A DNA stretch of 64,000 nucleotides, taken from contig NZ_CP130720.1 in the NCBI RefSeq assembly GCF_035984415.1, positions 3,596,001-3,660,000 of the forward strand. The letters are read 5' to 3'. How positions within the stretch are numbered: the stretch's first letter is position 1; the number at the start of each line of letters is the position of its first letter. This DNA is from Streptomyces sp. NBC_01296. GTDB taxonomy: Bacteria > Actinomycetota > Actinomycetes > Streptomycetales > Streptomycetaceae. A program made the translations under genes and the position numbers. Below the pieces are notes generated by a model that worked only from the letters and a program-made list of their open reading frames with translations, was not told where the DNA came from and searched no databases. Shown in pieces: positions 24,566-32,187 of the stretch.

Positions 24566-25506
24566 CCGGGGTGCCAGCCGTGCAGCTCCGGGATCAGCCG
24601 GCCGCGGCGGGACAGCAGGAAGCGCTTGAACTCGGCGACCGGCGGGGTGTCGGGGTGGCCGTCGAGCCAGGCGACGCCGATCTCGCGGACCGCGCGCGGG
24701 GCCGTCACCGTCAGCTCGACCACGCCGGGGCGGGCCACGGCCGGCGGCGGCAGCAGGGCCACGCCGAGGCCCGCCGCGACCAGGCCGCGCAGGGTCTCGG
24801 CCTCCTCGCCCTCGAAGGCCACGCGCGGGGTGAACCCGGCCTCCGCGCACAGGTCGTCGGTGATGCGGCGCATGCCGTAGCCGGGCTCCAGGGTGACGAA
24901 GGTTTCCTCGGCGGCCTCGGCGAGGCGGATGCGCTTGCGGGTGGCCAGGCGGTGGTCGTCGGGGACCACCAGGCGCAGCCGCTGCACGTCCAGGCGGCGG
25001 GCGACCAGGTCGGGGGCGTCGGGCAGCGGTGAGGTCAGGCAGAGGTCGAGCTCGCCGGCCCGCAGCTTCTCGAGCATGGCCTCGCCGTAGTTCTGCACCA
25101 GGGAGAAGCGCACGCGCGGGTGGTCGGCGCGGAAGGCGCGGATCAGGCCGGGTACGGTCTCGGGGCCGAGGGTGTGCAGGAAGCCGAACGCCACCTTGCC
25201 GAAGGCCGGGTCGGCGTCCTGCTGCACCGACTCGGCGGCGCGGGCGATTTCGGCGAGGGCCCGCTCGGCCGAGCCGAGGAAGGTCCGCCCGGCCGTGGTG
25301 AGCGCGACGGTACGGCCCTTGCGGGCGAACAGCGTGACGCCGAGGTCCTGTTCGAGCCGGACCATGGCCCGCGACAGGGTGGACTGCGGGACGCCCAGCT
25401 CGTGCGCGGCGCGGGTGACGTGCTCGTGCCGGGCGACGGCGGCGAAGTACGCCAGGCGCGGGGCCAGCAAACCTGTCACCGCAATGTCTTCTTCGTAACG
25501 GTTCAT
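24508..25506 (-). CDS. LysR-family regulator
   Basis: 332 residues. The N-terminal HTH reads LAYFAAVARHEHVTRAAHELGVPQ then STLSRAMVRLEQDLGV, and the effector-binding domain follows (two alpha/beta lobes, e.g. GKVAFGFLHTLGPETVPGLI). It is divergent from the MFS gene, with a 99-bp intergenic region that contains a T-N11-A dyad, so the exporter is the likely target. From memory, LysR/MFS pairs of this kind control efflux of small aromatic or amphipathic compounds; the effector is not known here. The last 58 bp overlap the end of the LuxR gene on the other strand. Confidence 0.92.
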   Translation of the reverse strand: MNRYEEDIAVTGLLAPRLAYFAAVARHEHVTRAAHELGVPQSTLSRAMVRLEQDLGVTLFARKGRTVALTTAGRTFLGSAERALAEIARAAESVQQDADPAFGKVAFGFLHTLGPETVPGLIRAFRADHPRVRFSLVQNYGEAMLEKLRAGELDLCLTSPLPDAPDLVARRLDVQRLRLVVPDDHRLATRKRIRLAEAAEETFVTLEPGYGMRRITDDLCAEAGFTPRVAFEGEEAETLRGLVAAGLGVALLPPPAVARPGVVELTVTAPRAVREIGVAWLDGHPDTPPVAEFKRFLLSRRGRLIPELHGWHPGQDPASSPEAAGAAAEESK

Positions 25507-25545
25507 TTACAGGCACCCCTCTGAACTGCAGTCATGCACCAGTGG

Positions 25546-25560
25546 ATCGATTATCGCGAT
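25546..25560. promoter_or_regulatory. LysR-type box in the LysR/MFS divergent region
   Basis: ATCG (25546-25549) and CGAT (25557-25560) form a dyad with T at 25547 and A at 25559, giving T-N11-A. A wider pair ATGCAC (25534-25539) and GTGCAT (25564-25569) brackets it. Confidence 0.55.
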
Positions 25561-25568
25561 TCTGTGCA

Positions 25569-25599
25569 TTGGACGCATGAAACGGGGCGGGTCTACGGT
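25569..25599 (+). promoter_or_regulatory. Leaderless promoter of the MFS gene
   Basis: -35 TTGGAC (25569-25574) and -10 TACGGT (25594-25599), spacer 19 bp; the -10 ends six bases before the ATG at 25606. The LysR dyad ends nine bases upstream of the -35. Confidence 0.65.
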
Positions 25600-25605
25600 C
25601 GTTGC

Positions 25606-26889
25606 ATGCCTCCCGTTCATACCGGGGCGCCCGTCACCACGGGTGCCTCCACCCTGTCGTCCCCTGCCGCACCGGAACCCCGCTCCCCCGGCCGCCCCGG
25701 CTACCGCCGCATGAGCCTCGCGCTCTTCGCCGCCGGACTCGCGACGTTCGCCCTCCTCTACTCCACCCAGGCGCTGCTGCCCGCGATCTCCGACGGGTTC
25801 GGGGTGACGGCGGGTCAGGCCAGCTGGACCGTGTCCGCGGCCACCGGCGCGCTCGCCCTGTTCGTCCTGCCGCTCAGCGCGCTCTCCGAGCGCTTCGGGC
25901 GGACCCGGATGATGACGGTCTCCATGCTGGTCGCCGTCGGCGTCGGCCTCCTCGTGCCGTTCGCGCCGAACCTGGAGTGGCTGGTGGTGCTGCGCGCCGT
26001 CCAGGGCGCGGCGATCGCCGGCATCCCGGCCTCCGCGATGGCGTACCTGGCGGAGGAGGTCAAGCCGAAGGCGCTGGTGGGTGCGATCGGCCTGTTCGTG
26101 GCGGGCAATTCCATCGGCGGCATGAGCGGCCGCCTCGTCACCGGCTGGGCGGCCCAGGTGTGGGGCTGGCGGGGCGGGCTGCTGGCCGTCGGCCTGATGT
26201 CGCTGGCGTGCGCGGCTGCCTTCCTGGTGCTGCTCCCCCGGGCCCGGTTCTTCCGCCCGGCCTCGCTGAACCCGCGGGCGGTCGGCCGTACCGTCGCCGG
26301 CCATCTGCGCGATCCGCTGCTGATGCGGCTGTACGGGATCGGCGCGCTGTTCATGACCGTCTTCGGCGCCGTGTACACCGTCATCGGCTACCGGCTGGTC
26401 GACGAGCCGTTCTCCCTCGGGCAGGGCGTGATCGGCTCGATCTTCCTGATCTACCTGGTCGGTACGGTCTCCTCGGCCGCCGCCGGGCAGCTGGTGGCCC
26501 GTACGGGGCGGCGCGGTGCGCTGTACCTGGCGGTGACCACGACCGCGCTGGGCCTGCTGCTGTCCCTGGCGGACTCGCTCGCCGCGATCCTGGTCGGGCT
26601 GGTCCTGATCACCGCCGGCTTCTTCGCGGGCCACGCGGTGGCGTCCGCCGCGGTGAGCCGGACCGCGACGTCGGGCCGGGCGCAGGCCTCGGCGCTGTAC
26701 CAGTCGGCGTACTACCTGGGCTCCAGCGCGGGCGGCACGCTCGGCGCGCTCGCCTACCACTCGGCGGGCTGGGCGGCGACGGTGGGCATCGCGCTGCTGG
26801 CGGTGCTCGGCGTCGTGTCGATCACCCTGTACGGCTCGCACGCGGCCCGTGCGGAGCGCCGGCTCACCTCGCTGGCGGCCGCACGCTGA
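25606..26889 (+). CDS. MFS transporter (YnfM/drug-efflux type)
   Basis: 427 residues with twelve predicted membrane segments, beginning LALFAAGLATFALLYSTQALLP. The MFS loop 2-3 motif is seen as LSALSERFGRTRMM and the segment 4-5 motif as RAVQGAAIAGIPASAMAYL. ATG at 25606 is preferred to 25534 because of the -10 box six bases upstream. Its closest general resemblance is to the YnfM/Bcr-like group of efflux permeases. The divergent LysR gene is the obvious regulator. A strong hairpin terminator follows at 26939-26970. The exported compound is unknown. Confidence 0.88.
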   Translation: MPPVHTGAPVTTGASTLSSPAAPEPRSPGRPGYRRMSLALFAAGLATFALLYSTQALLPAISDGFGVTAGQASWTVSAATGALALFVLPLSALSERFGRTRMMTVSMLVAVGVGLLVPFAPNLEWLVVLRAVQGAAIAGIPASAMAYLAEEVKPKALVGAIGLFVAGNSIGGMSGRLVTGWAAQVWGWRGGLLAVGLMSLACAAAFLVLLPRARFFRPASLNPRAVGRTVAGHLRDPLLMRLYGIGALFMTVFGAVYTVIGYRLVDEPFSLGQGVIGSIFLIYLVGTVSSAAAGQLVARTGRRGALYLAVTTTALGLLLSLADSLAAILVGLVLITAGFFAGHAVASAAVSRTATSGRAQASALYQSAYYLGSSAGGTLGALAYHSAGWAATVGIALLAVLGVVSITLYGSHAARAERRLTSLAAAR

Positions 26890-26938
26890 TACGGCCGCGC
26901 GCGCATCGCCCGTACGGCATCGGTACGAGCGGAATTAC

Positions 26939-26970
26939 GGAGCCCGGAGGCGCAAGACGCCCCGGGCTCC
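26939..26970. terminator. Terminator after the MFS gene
   Basis: GGAGCCCGG (26939-26947) pairs with CCGGGCTCC (26962-26970), and GGCG/CGCC (26949-26952/26958-26961) extends the stem inward around a five-base loop. Confidence 0.75.
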
Positions 26971-27024
26971 GGCGCGTTGCCCCTCCCCGCCGGGCAGGCA
27001 TGAGGAGGTGGGAGGGAGTCCGAC

Positions 27025-27750
27025 GTGAAATCCATGCGGATGCGTACGGGACGGCTGCGTACGGGGCGACGTGCGGCGGCGGTGGTCTGCGGGGCGGTGG
27101 TGCTCGCGGCCCCGCTGGTGGTCGGCGGGGGCGGGGCGGCGCAGGCCGCCGGCTCGTGCAACGTGACCACGGGGCCGTACCAGCGGCAGGTCGAGCAGTT
27201 CCTGGGGCGGCCGGTCGACGGATGGCAGTCCGCGGCCGACTGCCAGGCCGTCAAGGCGTTCCAGGCCAAGCACGGGATCACCCCGACCGCGGGGTACGCC
27301 GGGCCGCTGACCTGGCAGACGATGAGCACCATGCTGGCGCAGCAGGCGGCGGGCACGACCCCGAACAGGGACGGGAAGTGCCCGGTGAACCTGGGCCGGA
27401 TCGCCTGCGTCGACCTGACCCGCCAGCTCAGCTGGGTCCAGGACGGCGCCGCGTTGAAGTACGGCCCGGTGCCGGTCCGCACCGGGAAGGACGGCACCGA
27501 GACCCGGACCGGGCTGAAGCGGATCTACTACCGCAGCATCGACCACTGGTCGACGATCTACGACGTGGCGATGCCGTACGCGCAGTTCTTCGACAACGGG
27601 ATCGCGTTCCACTCCGTCGAGAAGAGCATGTGGAACCCGCCGGGGTCCGGCGGGTGCGTGAACATGCGGCCCGCGGACGCGAAGGCGTACTGGAACCTGC
27701 TGGTCAAGGGCGACGACGTGTACGTGTACGGCCGCAAGCCCGGTACCTAG
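27025..27750 (+). CDS. Exported L,D-transpeptidase-like protein with peptidoglycan-binding domain
   Basis: 241 residues. Signal peptide (AAAVVCGAVVLAAPLVVG, cleavage after AQA near 39), then a PG_binding_1-like repeat (QVEQFLGRPVDGWQSAADCQAVKAFQ) and a YkuD domain with FHSVEKSMWNPPGSGGCVNM near residue 193-210. The catalytic Cys is present, but the usual SHGC reads SGGC: the His before GC is Gly. The gene at 47522 has the normal SHGC, so the two can be compared. GTG at 27025 has GGGAGGGAG upstream. It would cross-link or trim peptidoglycan if active. Confidence 0.83.
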   Translation: MKSMRMRTGRLRTGRRAAAVVCGAVVLAAPLVVGGGGAAQAAGSCNVTTGPYQRQVEQFLGRPVDGWQSAADCQAVKAFQAKHGITPTAGYAGPLTWQTMSTMLAQQAAGTTPNRDGKCPVNLGRIACVDLTRQLSWVQDGAALKYGPVPVRTGKDGTETRTGLKRIYYRSIDHWSTIYDVAMPYAQFFDNGIAFHSVEKSMWNPPGSGGCVNMRPADAKAYWNLLVKGDDVYVYGRKPGT

Positions 27751-27825
27751 GCCGGCTTTCCGGCTGCCGTTGTCAGACCCCTCCGGTAGTTTTCGAGGTA
27801 TCGGACCGACTGGGGGAAGACAGCC

Positions 27826-28839
27826 ATGAGTGACCTCGCCACGGGCATCGAGTCCGACCTGGATGCGGCGATGGACCGCTACCGGGTCGAGCTCACCGGC
27901 TACTGCTACCGCATGCTCGGCTCCTCCTTCGACGCCGAGGACGCGGTGCAGGACACGTACGTCCGCGCCTGGCGCAGCTTCGCGAAGTTCGAGGGCCGGT
28001 CCTCGCTGCGCTCGTGGCTGTACCGGATCGCCACCAACGTCTGTCTGGACCTGCTGAGCGCGGGGAACAAGCGGGCCCGCCCGATGGACCTCAGTGCCCC
28101 GCAGCACCAGGCGTCCGCGGTGCTGAGCCAGTCGCCCGAGGCGACGTGGCTGGAGCCGGTCCCGGACGGGCGGGTGCTGCCGCAGACCGCCGATCCGGCG
28201 GAGATGGCGCTGGCGAAGGAATCCGTACGGCTCGCGTTCGTGGCGGCGCTGCAGCACCTGCCGGCGAAGCAGCGGGCGGTGCTGATCCTGCGCGAGGTGC
28301 TGGCGTGGAAGGCGGACGAGGTCGCGGCGCTGCTGGAGACCACGGTGGCCTCGGTGAACAGCGCCCTGCAGCGGGCCCGGGCCACGATGTCCGCCACCCG
28401 CATGCGCGAGAGCGAGGCGGCGGACCCGCTGGACGCGGAGCAGGTGAAGCTGCTGGAGCAGTACCTCTCGGCGTTCGAGGCCTACGACATCTCGCGGCTG
28501 ACCACGCTGCTGCACGAGGACGCGGTGCTGTCGATGCCGCCGTTCGACCTGTGGCTGCAGGGGCATGCGGACATCGCGGCGTGGCATCTGCACCAGGGCA
28601 TCGGCTGCAAGGGCTCCCGCCTGGTCCCGACCACGGCGAACGGCCTGCCGGCCTTCGGCCAGTACCGGCCGCGGGAGGACGGGAAGCCGGGGCACGTGCC
28701 GTGGGCGCTGCAGGTCCTGGAGATCTCAGACGGCAAGATCGTCGGGCTCAACGCCTTCTTGGACACCGACCGCTGGTTCCCCCTGTTCGGCCTCCCCGAG
28801 CAGCTCGAGGAGGCCGACGAGGTCCAGCAGGGCGCGTAG
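27826..28839 (+). CDS. RNA polymerase sigma-70 factor with SnoaL-like C-terminal extension (SigX5/TIGR02960-type)
   Basis: 337 residues. Region 2: YCYRMLGSSFDAEDAVQDTYVRAWRSF near residue 26-52; region 4: LPAKQRAVLILREVLAWKADEVAALL near 146-171 and the helix TVASVNSALQRARATM. About 120 residues beyond region 4 (QVKLLEQYLSAFEAYDISRLTTLLHEDAVLSMPPF) form a SnoaL-like domain, as in ECF factors without a classical anti-sigma. GGGGGAAGAC precedes the ATG. Regulation may run through the C-terminal domain. Its 3' end overlaps the convergent STAS gene by 114 bp. Confidence 0.88.
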   Translation: MSDLATGIESDLDAAMDRYRVELTGYCYRMLGSSFDAEDAVQDTYVRAWRSFAKFEGRSSLRSWLYRIATNVCLDLLSAGNKRARPMDLSAPQHQASAVLSQSPEATWLEPVPDGRVLPQTADPAEMALAKESVRLAFVAALQHLPAKQRAVLILREVLAWKADEVAALLETTVASVNSALQRARATMSATRMRESEAADPLDAEQVKLLEQYLSAFEAYDISRLTTLLHEDAVLSMPPFDLWLQGHADIAAWHLHQGIGCKGSRLVPTTANGLPAFGQYRPREDGKPGHVPWALQVLEISDGKIVGLNAFLDTDRWFPLFGLPEQLEEADEVQQGA

Positions 28840-29094
28840 GGCGGGCGCGGCGCCGGTCACCCGGAACGGCCGGCCCCGGGCGGCGAGCCGCAGCCGGGCC
28901 AGCGCCTCGACGACCCCCAGGTCAGGGGCGGTGACGGCGGCGGCGTCGCACACCACCGCGGCGGCCCCGCCCTCGTACAGCCGGACCAGGCGGGCGCTCA
29001 ACCCGTCCACGTCCTGCGCGGTCGGTCGGGGCCCGGGCAGCACGAGTCGCATGATCTCCACGCAGGAGTGACTGCCGGGCCCGCCCGAACTCAT
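28726..29094 (-). CDS. STAS-domain protein (anti-sigma antagonist-like)
   Basis: About 122 residues. LVLPGPRPTAQDVDGLSARL near residues 16-35, then VVCDAAAVTAPDLGVVEALARLRL and LRALLDLVGLLELLG fit the STAS fold; the phosphorylatable Ser/Thr sits in AAAVTAPDLG. Start uncertain: ATG 29094 or ATG 29052 just before RLVLPGP. The last 37 residues are encoded opposite the end of the sigma factor gene, and the part after LLELLG is beyond the domain. Possibly antagonises an anti-sigma kinase not present in the window. Confidence 0.65.
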   Translation of the reverse strand: MSSGGPGSHSCVEIMRLVLPGPRPTAQDVDGLSARLVRLYEGGAAAVVCDAAAVTAPDLGVVEALARLRLAARGRPFRVTGAAPALRALLDLVGLLELLGEAEQGEPAVGVQEGVEPDDLAV

Positions 29095-29113
29095 CGGTGC
29101 GCGCAAAGACGCC

Positions 29114-29141
29114 GGCGCGGCTCCGGACGGGGAGCCGCGCC
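29114..29141. terminator. Terminator of deoA
   Basis: GGCGCGGCTCC (29114-29124) pairs with GGAGCCGCGCC (29131-29141) around a six-base loop, in the gap downstream of the deoA stop (29164, minus strand). A C-G pair extends the stem by one. Confidence 0.72.
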
Positions 29142-29163
29142 GACGCGTTGGGGGGGCCGCAGG

Positions 29164-30441
29164 TCAGGCGATGCGGTCCAGGACGATCGGCGCGGCGGAG
29201 AACGCCGTGCCGGCCGGGGCGATGTCGTACGTGCCCTCCAGGGAGGCCAGGGCGTAGTCGAACTTCTCCGGGGTGTCCGTGTGCAGCGTCATCAGCGGCT
29301 GGCCGGCCACCACGGTGTCGCCCGGCTTGGCGTGCAGCTCGATGCCGGCGCCCGCCTGCACCGGGTCCTCCTTGCGCGCGCGGCCGGCGCCCAGGCGCCA
29401 GGCGCCGACGCCGACGCCGTACGCGTCCAGGCGGGTCAGCACGCCCGACTCGGGGGCGGTGACGACGTGCTGCTCGCGGGCCACCGGGAGGGCCGCGTCC
29501 GGGTCGCCGCCCTGGGCCGCGATCATCCGGCGCCAGACGTCCATCGCGGAGCCGTCGGCCAGCGCCTTGGCCGGGTCGGCGTCCTTGATGCCCGCCGCGT
29601 CCAGCATCTCGCGGGCCAGCGCCAGGGTCAGCTCGACGACGTCGGAGGGGCCGCCGCCGGCCAGGACCTCGACCGACTCGCGGATCTCCAGCGCGTTGCC
29701 GGCCGTCAGGCCGAGCGGGGTGGACATGTCGGTGAGCAGGGCGATCGTCTTGACGCCGCTGTCCGTACCGAGGGCGACCATCGTCGAGGCGAGCTCGCGC
29801 GCGTCCTCGATGTTCTTCATGAACGCGCCGGTGCCGACCTTCACGTCGAGGACGAGCGAGCCGGTGCCCTCGGCGATCTTCTTCGACATGATCGAAGAGG
29901 CGATCAGCGGGATGGCCTCGACGGTGCCCGTCACGTCGCGCAGGGCGTACAGCTTCTTGTCCGCGGGGGCCAGGCCGTCGCCCGCCGCGCAGATGACCGC
30001 GCCGGTGGTGTCGAGGACGTGCATCATCTCCTCGTTGGAGAGCAGCGCGCGCCAGCCGGGGATCGACTCCAGCTTGTCCAGGGTGCCGCCGGTGTGCCCG
30101 AGGCCGCGGCCCGAAAGCTGCGGCACGGCCGCGCCGCACGCGGCGACGAGGGGGGCCAGCGGGAGGGTGATCTTGTCGCCGACGCCGCCCGTGGAGTGCT
30201 TGTCGGCGGTCGGGCGGGACAGGGAGTCGAAGTTCATCCGCTCGCCCGACGCGATCATCGCGGCGGTCCAGCGCTTGATCTCGGACCGGTTCATGCCGTT
30301 CAGCAGGATGGCCATCGCCAGCGCCGACATCTGCTCGTCGGCGACGACACCGCGCGTGTACGCGTCGATGACCCAGTCGATCTGCTCGGGGCTCAGCTCA
30401 CCGCGGTCCCGCTTGGTCCGGATGACGGAGATGACGTCCAT
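29164..30441 (-). CDS. deoA: Thymidine phosphorylase
   Basis: 425 residues. Converts thymidine (and deoxyuridine) to base plus deoxyribose-1-phosphate. The phosphate-binding KHSTGGVGDK is near residue 80; GRGLGHTGGTLDKLE and SLVLDVKVGTGAFMK match the family, and the C-terminal domain with VTAPESGVLTRLDAY and HAKPGDTVVAGQPL is complete. ATG at 30441 has AGGAAG just upstream. It is downstream of cdd on the same strand but separated by a 15-bp-stem terminator and has its own degenerate operator copy (30455-30466), so it is a separately controlled unit. Confidence 0.95.
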   Translation of the reverse strand: MDVISVIRTKRDRGELSPEQIDWVIDAYTRGVVADEQMSALAMAILLNGMNRSEIKRWTAAMIASGERMNFDSLSRPTADKHSTGGVGDKITLPLAPLVAACGAAVPQLSGRGLGHTGGTLDKLESIPGWRALLSNEEMMHVLDTTGAVICAAGDGLAPADKKLYALRDVTGTVEAIPLIASSIMSKKIAEGTGSLVLDVKVGTGAFMKNIEDARELASTMVALGTDSGVKTIALLTDMSTPLGLTAGNALEIRESVEVLAGGGPSDVVELTLALAREMLDAAGIKDADPAKALADGSAMDVWRRMIAAQGGDPDAALPVAREQHVVTAPESGVLTRLDAYGVGVGAWRLGAGRARKEDPVQAGAGIELHAKPGDTVVAGQPLMTLHTDTPEKFDYALASLEGTYDIAPAGTAFSAAPIVLDRIA

Positions 30442-30454
30442 GTGGTGCTTCCTT

Positions 30455-30466
30455 CTACGCGCATAG
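30455..30466 (-). promoter_or_regulatory. Nucleoside-regulon operator of deoA (one mismatch)
   Basis: CTACGCGCATAG differs from the palindromic consensus by one base and ends 13 bp before the deoA ATG, immediately upstream of the AGGAAG ribosome binding site. It follows the cdd terminator. Confidence 0.72.
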
Positions 30467-30494
30467 AGATGAGGGGAAAGAAAGACGGAAGGGA

Positions 30495-30528
30495 GACGGC
30501 CCTTCGCCCGGCAGGGCGAAGGGCCGTC
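30495..30528 (-). terminator. Strong terminator of the transporter-cdd operon
   Basis: Perfect 15-bp stem (GACGGCCCTTCGCCC, 30495-30509, with complement 30514-30528) and a GGCA loop. Reading along the minus strand a T-rich stretch (CCCTTCCGTCTTTCTTTCC) follows the stem. It isolates deoA from the upstream operon. Confidence 0.9.
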
Positions 30529-30535
30529 GGCACGG

Positions 30536-30925
30536 CTATCTCAGATGGTCCGGCCCGAAGGCCTGCGGCAGCATCTCGGCCAGCGGAAGGATCCCCTTCG
30601 GGGTCTCCACCAGCAGTTCCGGCCCGCCGAACTCGAAGAGCAGCTGGCGGCAGCGCCCGCACGGGACGAGGATCTCGCCCTTGCCGTCCACGCACGTGAA
30701 GTGCGTCAGGCGGCCGCCGCCCGTGGCCTGGAGCGCGGAGACCAGCCCGCACTCGGCGCACAGGCTGAGCCCGTAGCTGGCGTTCTCCACGTTGCAGCCG
30801 ACCACGGTGCGGCCGTCGTCGACGAGGGCGGCGGCCCCGACCCGGAAGCCGGAGTACGGGGCGTACGCCCGGGACATGACCTCCCGGGCGGCGGCCCGCA
30901 GGGCCTCCCAGTCCACGTCGGTCAC
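30536..30925 (-). CDS. cdd: Cytidine deaminase
   Basis: 129 residues, tetrameric-type cytidine deaminase. Catalytic and zinc motifs: CNVENASYGLSLCAE (near residue 48, with the first Cys/Glu) and PCGRCRQLL (near 88). It converts (deoxy)cytidine to (deoxy)uridine, a substrate for thymidine/uridine phosphorylases. The GTG at 30925 overlaps the TGA of the upstream permease gene by four bases, so it is the last gene of the coupled ABC-permease-permease-cdd operon. Longer upstream frames lie inside the permease gene and are rejected. Confidence 0.95.
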   Translation of the reverse strand: MTDVDWEALRAAAREVMSRAYAPYSGFRVGAAALVDDGRTVVGCNVENASYGLSLCAECGLVSALQATGGGRLTHFTCVDGKGEILVPCGRCRQLLFEFGGPELLVETPKGILPLAEMLPQAFGPDHLR

Positions 30926-32187
30926 TTGCCCTGGCCCTTGCGGTAGGGCATGCCGTCCGCCTTCGGCATCCGCAGCCGCTGCGCGGAGAGCGCGAGCACC
31001 AGGAGCGTGGTGACGTACGGGGCCGCGTCCACGAACTGGCTCGGCACCGCGTCGGTCAGCGCGTACCAGAGGAACAGGCCGGCCGCGCACGCGGCCGCGA
31101 TGGCGGCCTGGACGTGCTTCTTCTTGTACAGCTGCCAGGCGCAGGCCACCACGAGCAGGATCGCGATGAGCAGCAGCATCGCGTGGACGTTCTCGGCGCC
31201 GCCGCGCAGCTTCAGGCTGTAGGTGAAGCCGAACAGGCCCGAGCCGAGGGCCATGCCGCCCGGCATCCAGTTACCGAAGATCATCGCGGCGAGACCGATG
31301 TAGCCGCGGCCGCCGGTCTGGCCCTCCTGGTAGATGCCGGTGGAGACGATCGCGAGGAACGCGCCGCCGAGGCCGGCCATCGCACCGGAGACGACCACGG
31401 CGATGTACTTGTACTTGTAGACGTTGACGCCGAGGGACTCGGCGGCGATCGGGTTCTCACCGCAGGAGCGCAGCCGCAGGCCGAAGGCCGTGCGCCACAG
31501 CACCCACCAGGTGGCGGGGATCAGCAGGATCGCCACGACGGTCAGCAGCGACAGGTTGGTGACGAGACCGCCGAGGATGCCGGCGAGGTCCGAGATCAGG
31601 AACCAGTGCTTGCCCTGGAGCGTGGCCAACCCGTCCGACAGTCCTGGGATGGTGATCTCGGTGATCGGGTCGATGCGCGGGGACTGCTTGGAGGAGCCGC
31701 CCGGGGCCTTGTCGAAGGTGAAGTTCGACAGGTACTGGGTGAAGCCGATGGCCAGGATGTTGACCGCCACACCGGAGACGATGTGGTTGACGTTGAACGT
31801 GACCGTGATGATCGCGTGCAGCAGGCCGCCGATGGCGCCGCCGACGATGCCCATCGCAACGCCGGTCCACGGGCCCCACTGGTAGCCGGCCCAGGCGCCG
31901 AACCAGGTGCCGAGGATCATCATGCCTTCGAGGCCGATGTTGACGACGCCTGCGCGCTCGGCCCACAGGCCGCCGAGGCCGGCCATGGCGATCGGCACGG
32001 CGAGCTGGAGGGCACCGGAGACCTGGCCGATGGAGGTCAGGTCATTGGCGCCGGAGACGACCCGGACCAGCGAGATCAGGGCGAGACCGCCCGCGATGAT
32101 CAGCAGGATCCAGGGCAGGGTGAGCTTGCGGCGGCCGCCGTTCTTCTTGGGCGCGGCGCTCGTCGCGGAAACGGTGCTGGTGCTCAC
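30922..32187 (-). CDS. Nucleoside ABC transporter permease (second)
   Basis: 421 residues with about ten hydrophobic segments. The BPD_transp_2 family signature is visible: LGGLWAERAGVVNIGLEGMMILG near residue 70, and the EAA-like SLGVNVYKYKYIAVVVSGAMAGLGGAFL near 245. It matches the NupQ/YufQ-like permeases of BMP-type transporters. Coupled by a GTGA overlap to the first permease and to cdd. It sits in the membrane next to the ATPase and the BMP lipoprotein. Confidence 0.93.
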   Translation of the reverse strand: MSTSTVSATSAAPKKNGGRRKLTLPWILLIIAGGLALISLVRVVSGANDLTSIGQVSGALQLAVPIAMAGLGGLWAERAGVVNIGLEGMMILGTWFGAWAGYQWGPWTGVAMGIVGGAIGGLLHAIITVTFNVNHIVSGVAVNILAIGFTQYLSNFTFDKAPGGSSKQSPRIDPITEITIPGLSDGLATLQGKHWFLISDLAGILGGLVTNLSLLTVVAILLIPATWWVLWRTAFGLRLRSCGENPIAAESLGVNVYKYKYIAVVVSGAMAGLGGAFLAIVSTGIYQEGQTGGRGYIGLAAMIFGNWMPGGMALGSGLFGFTYSLKLRGGAENVHAMLLLIAILLVVACAWQLYKKKHVQAAIAAACAAGLFLWYALTDAVPSQFVDAAPYVTTLLVLALSAQRLRMPKADGMPYRKGQGK

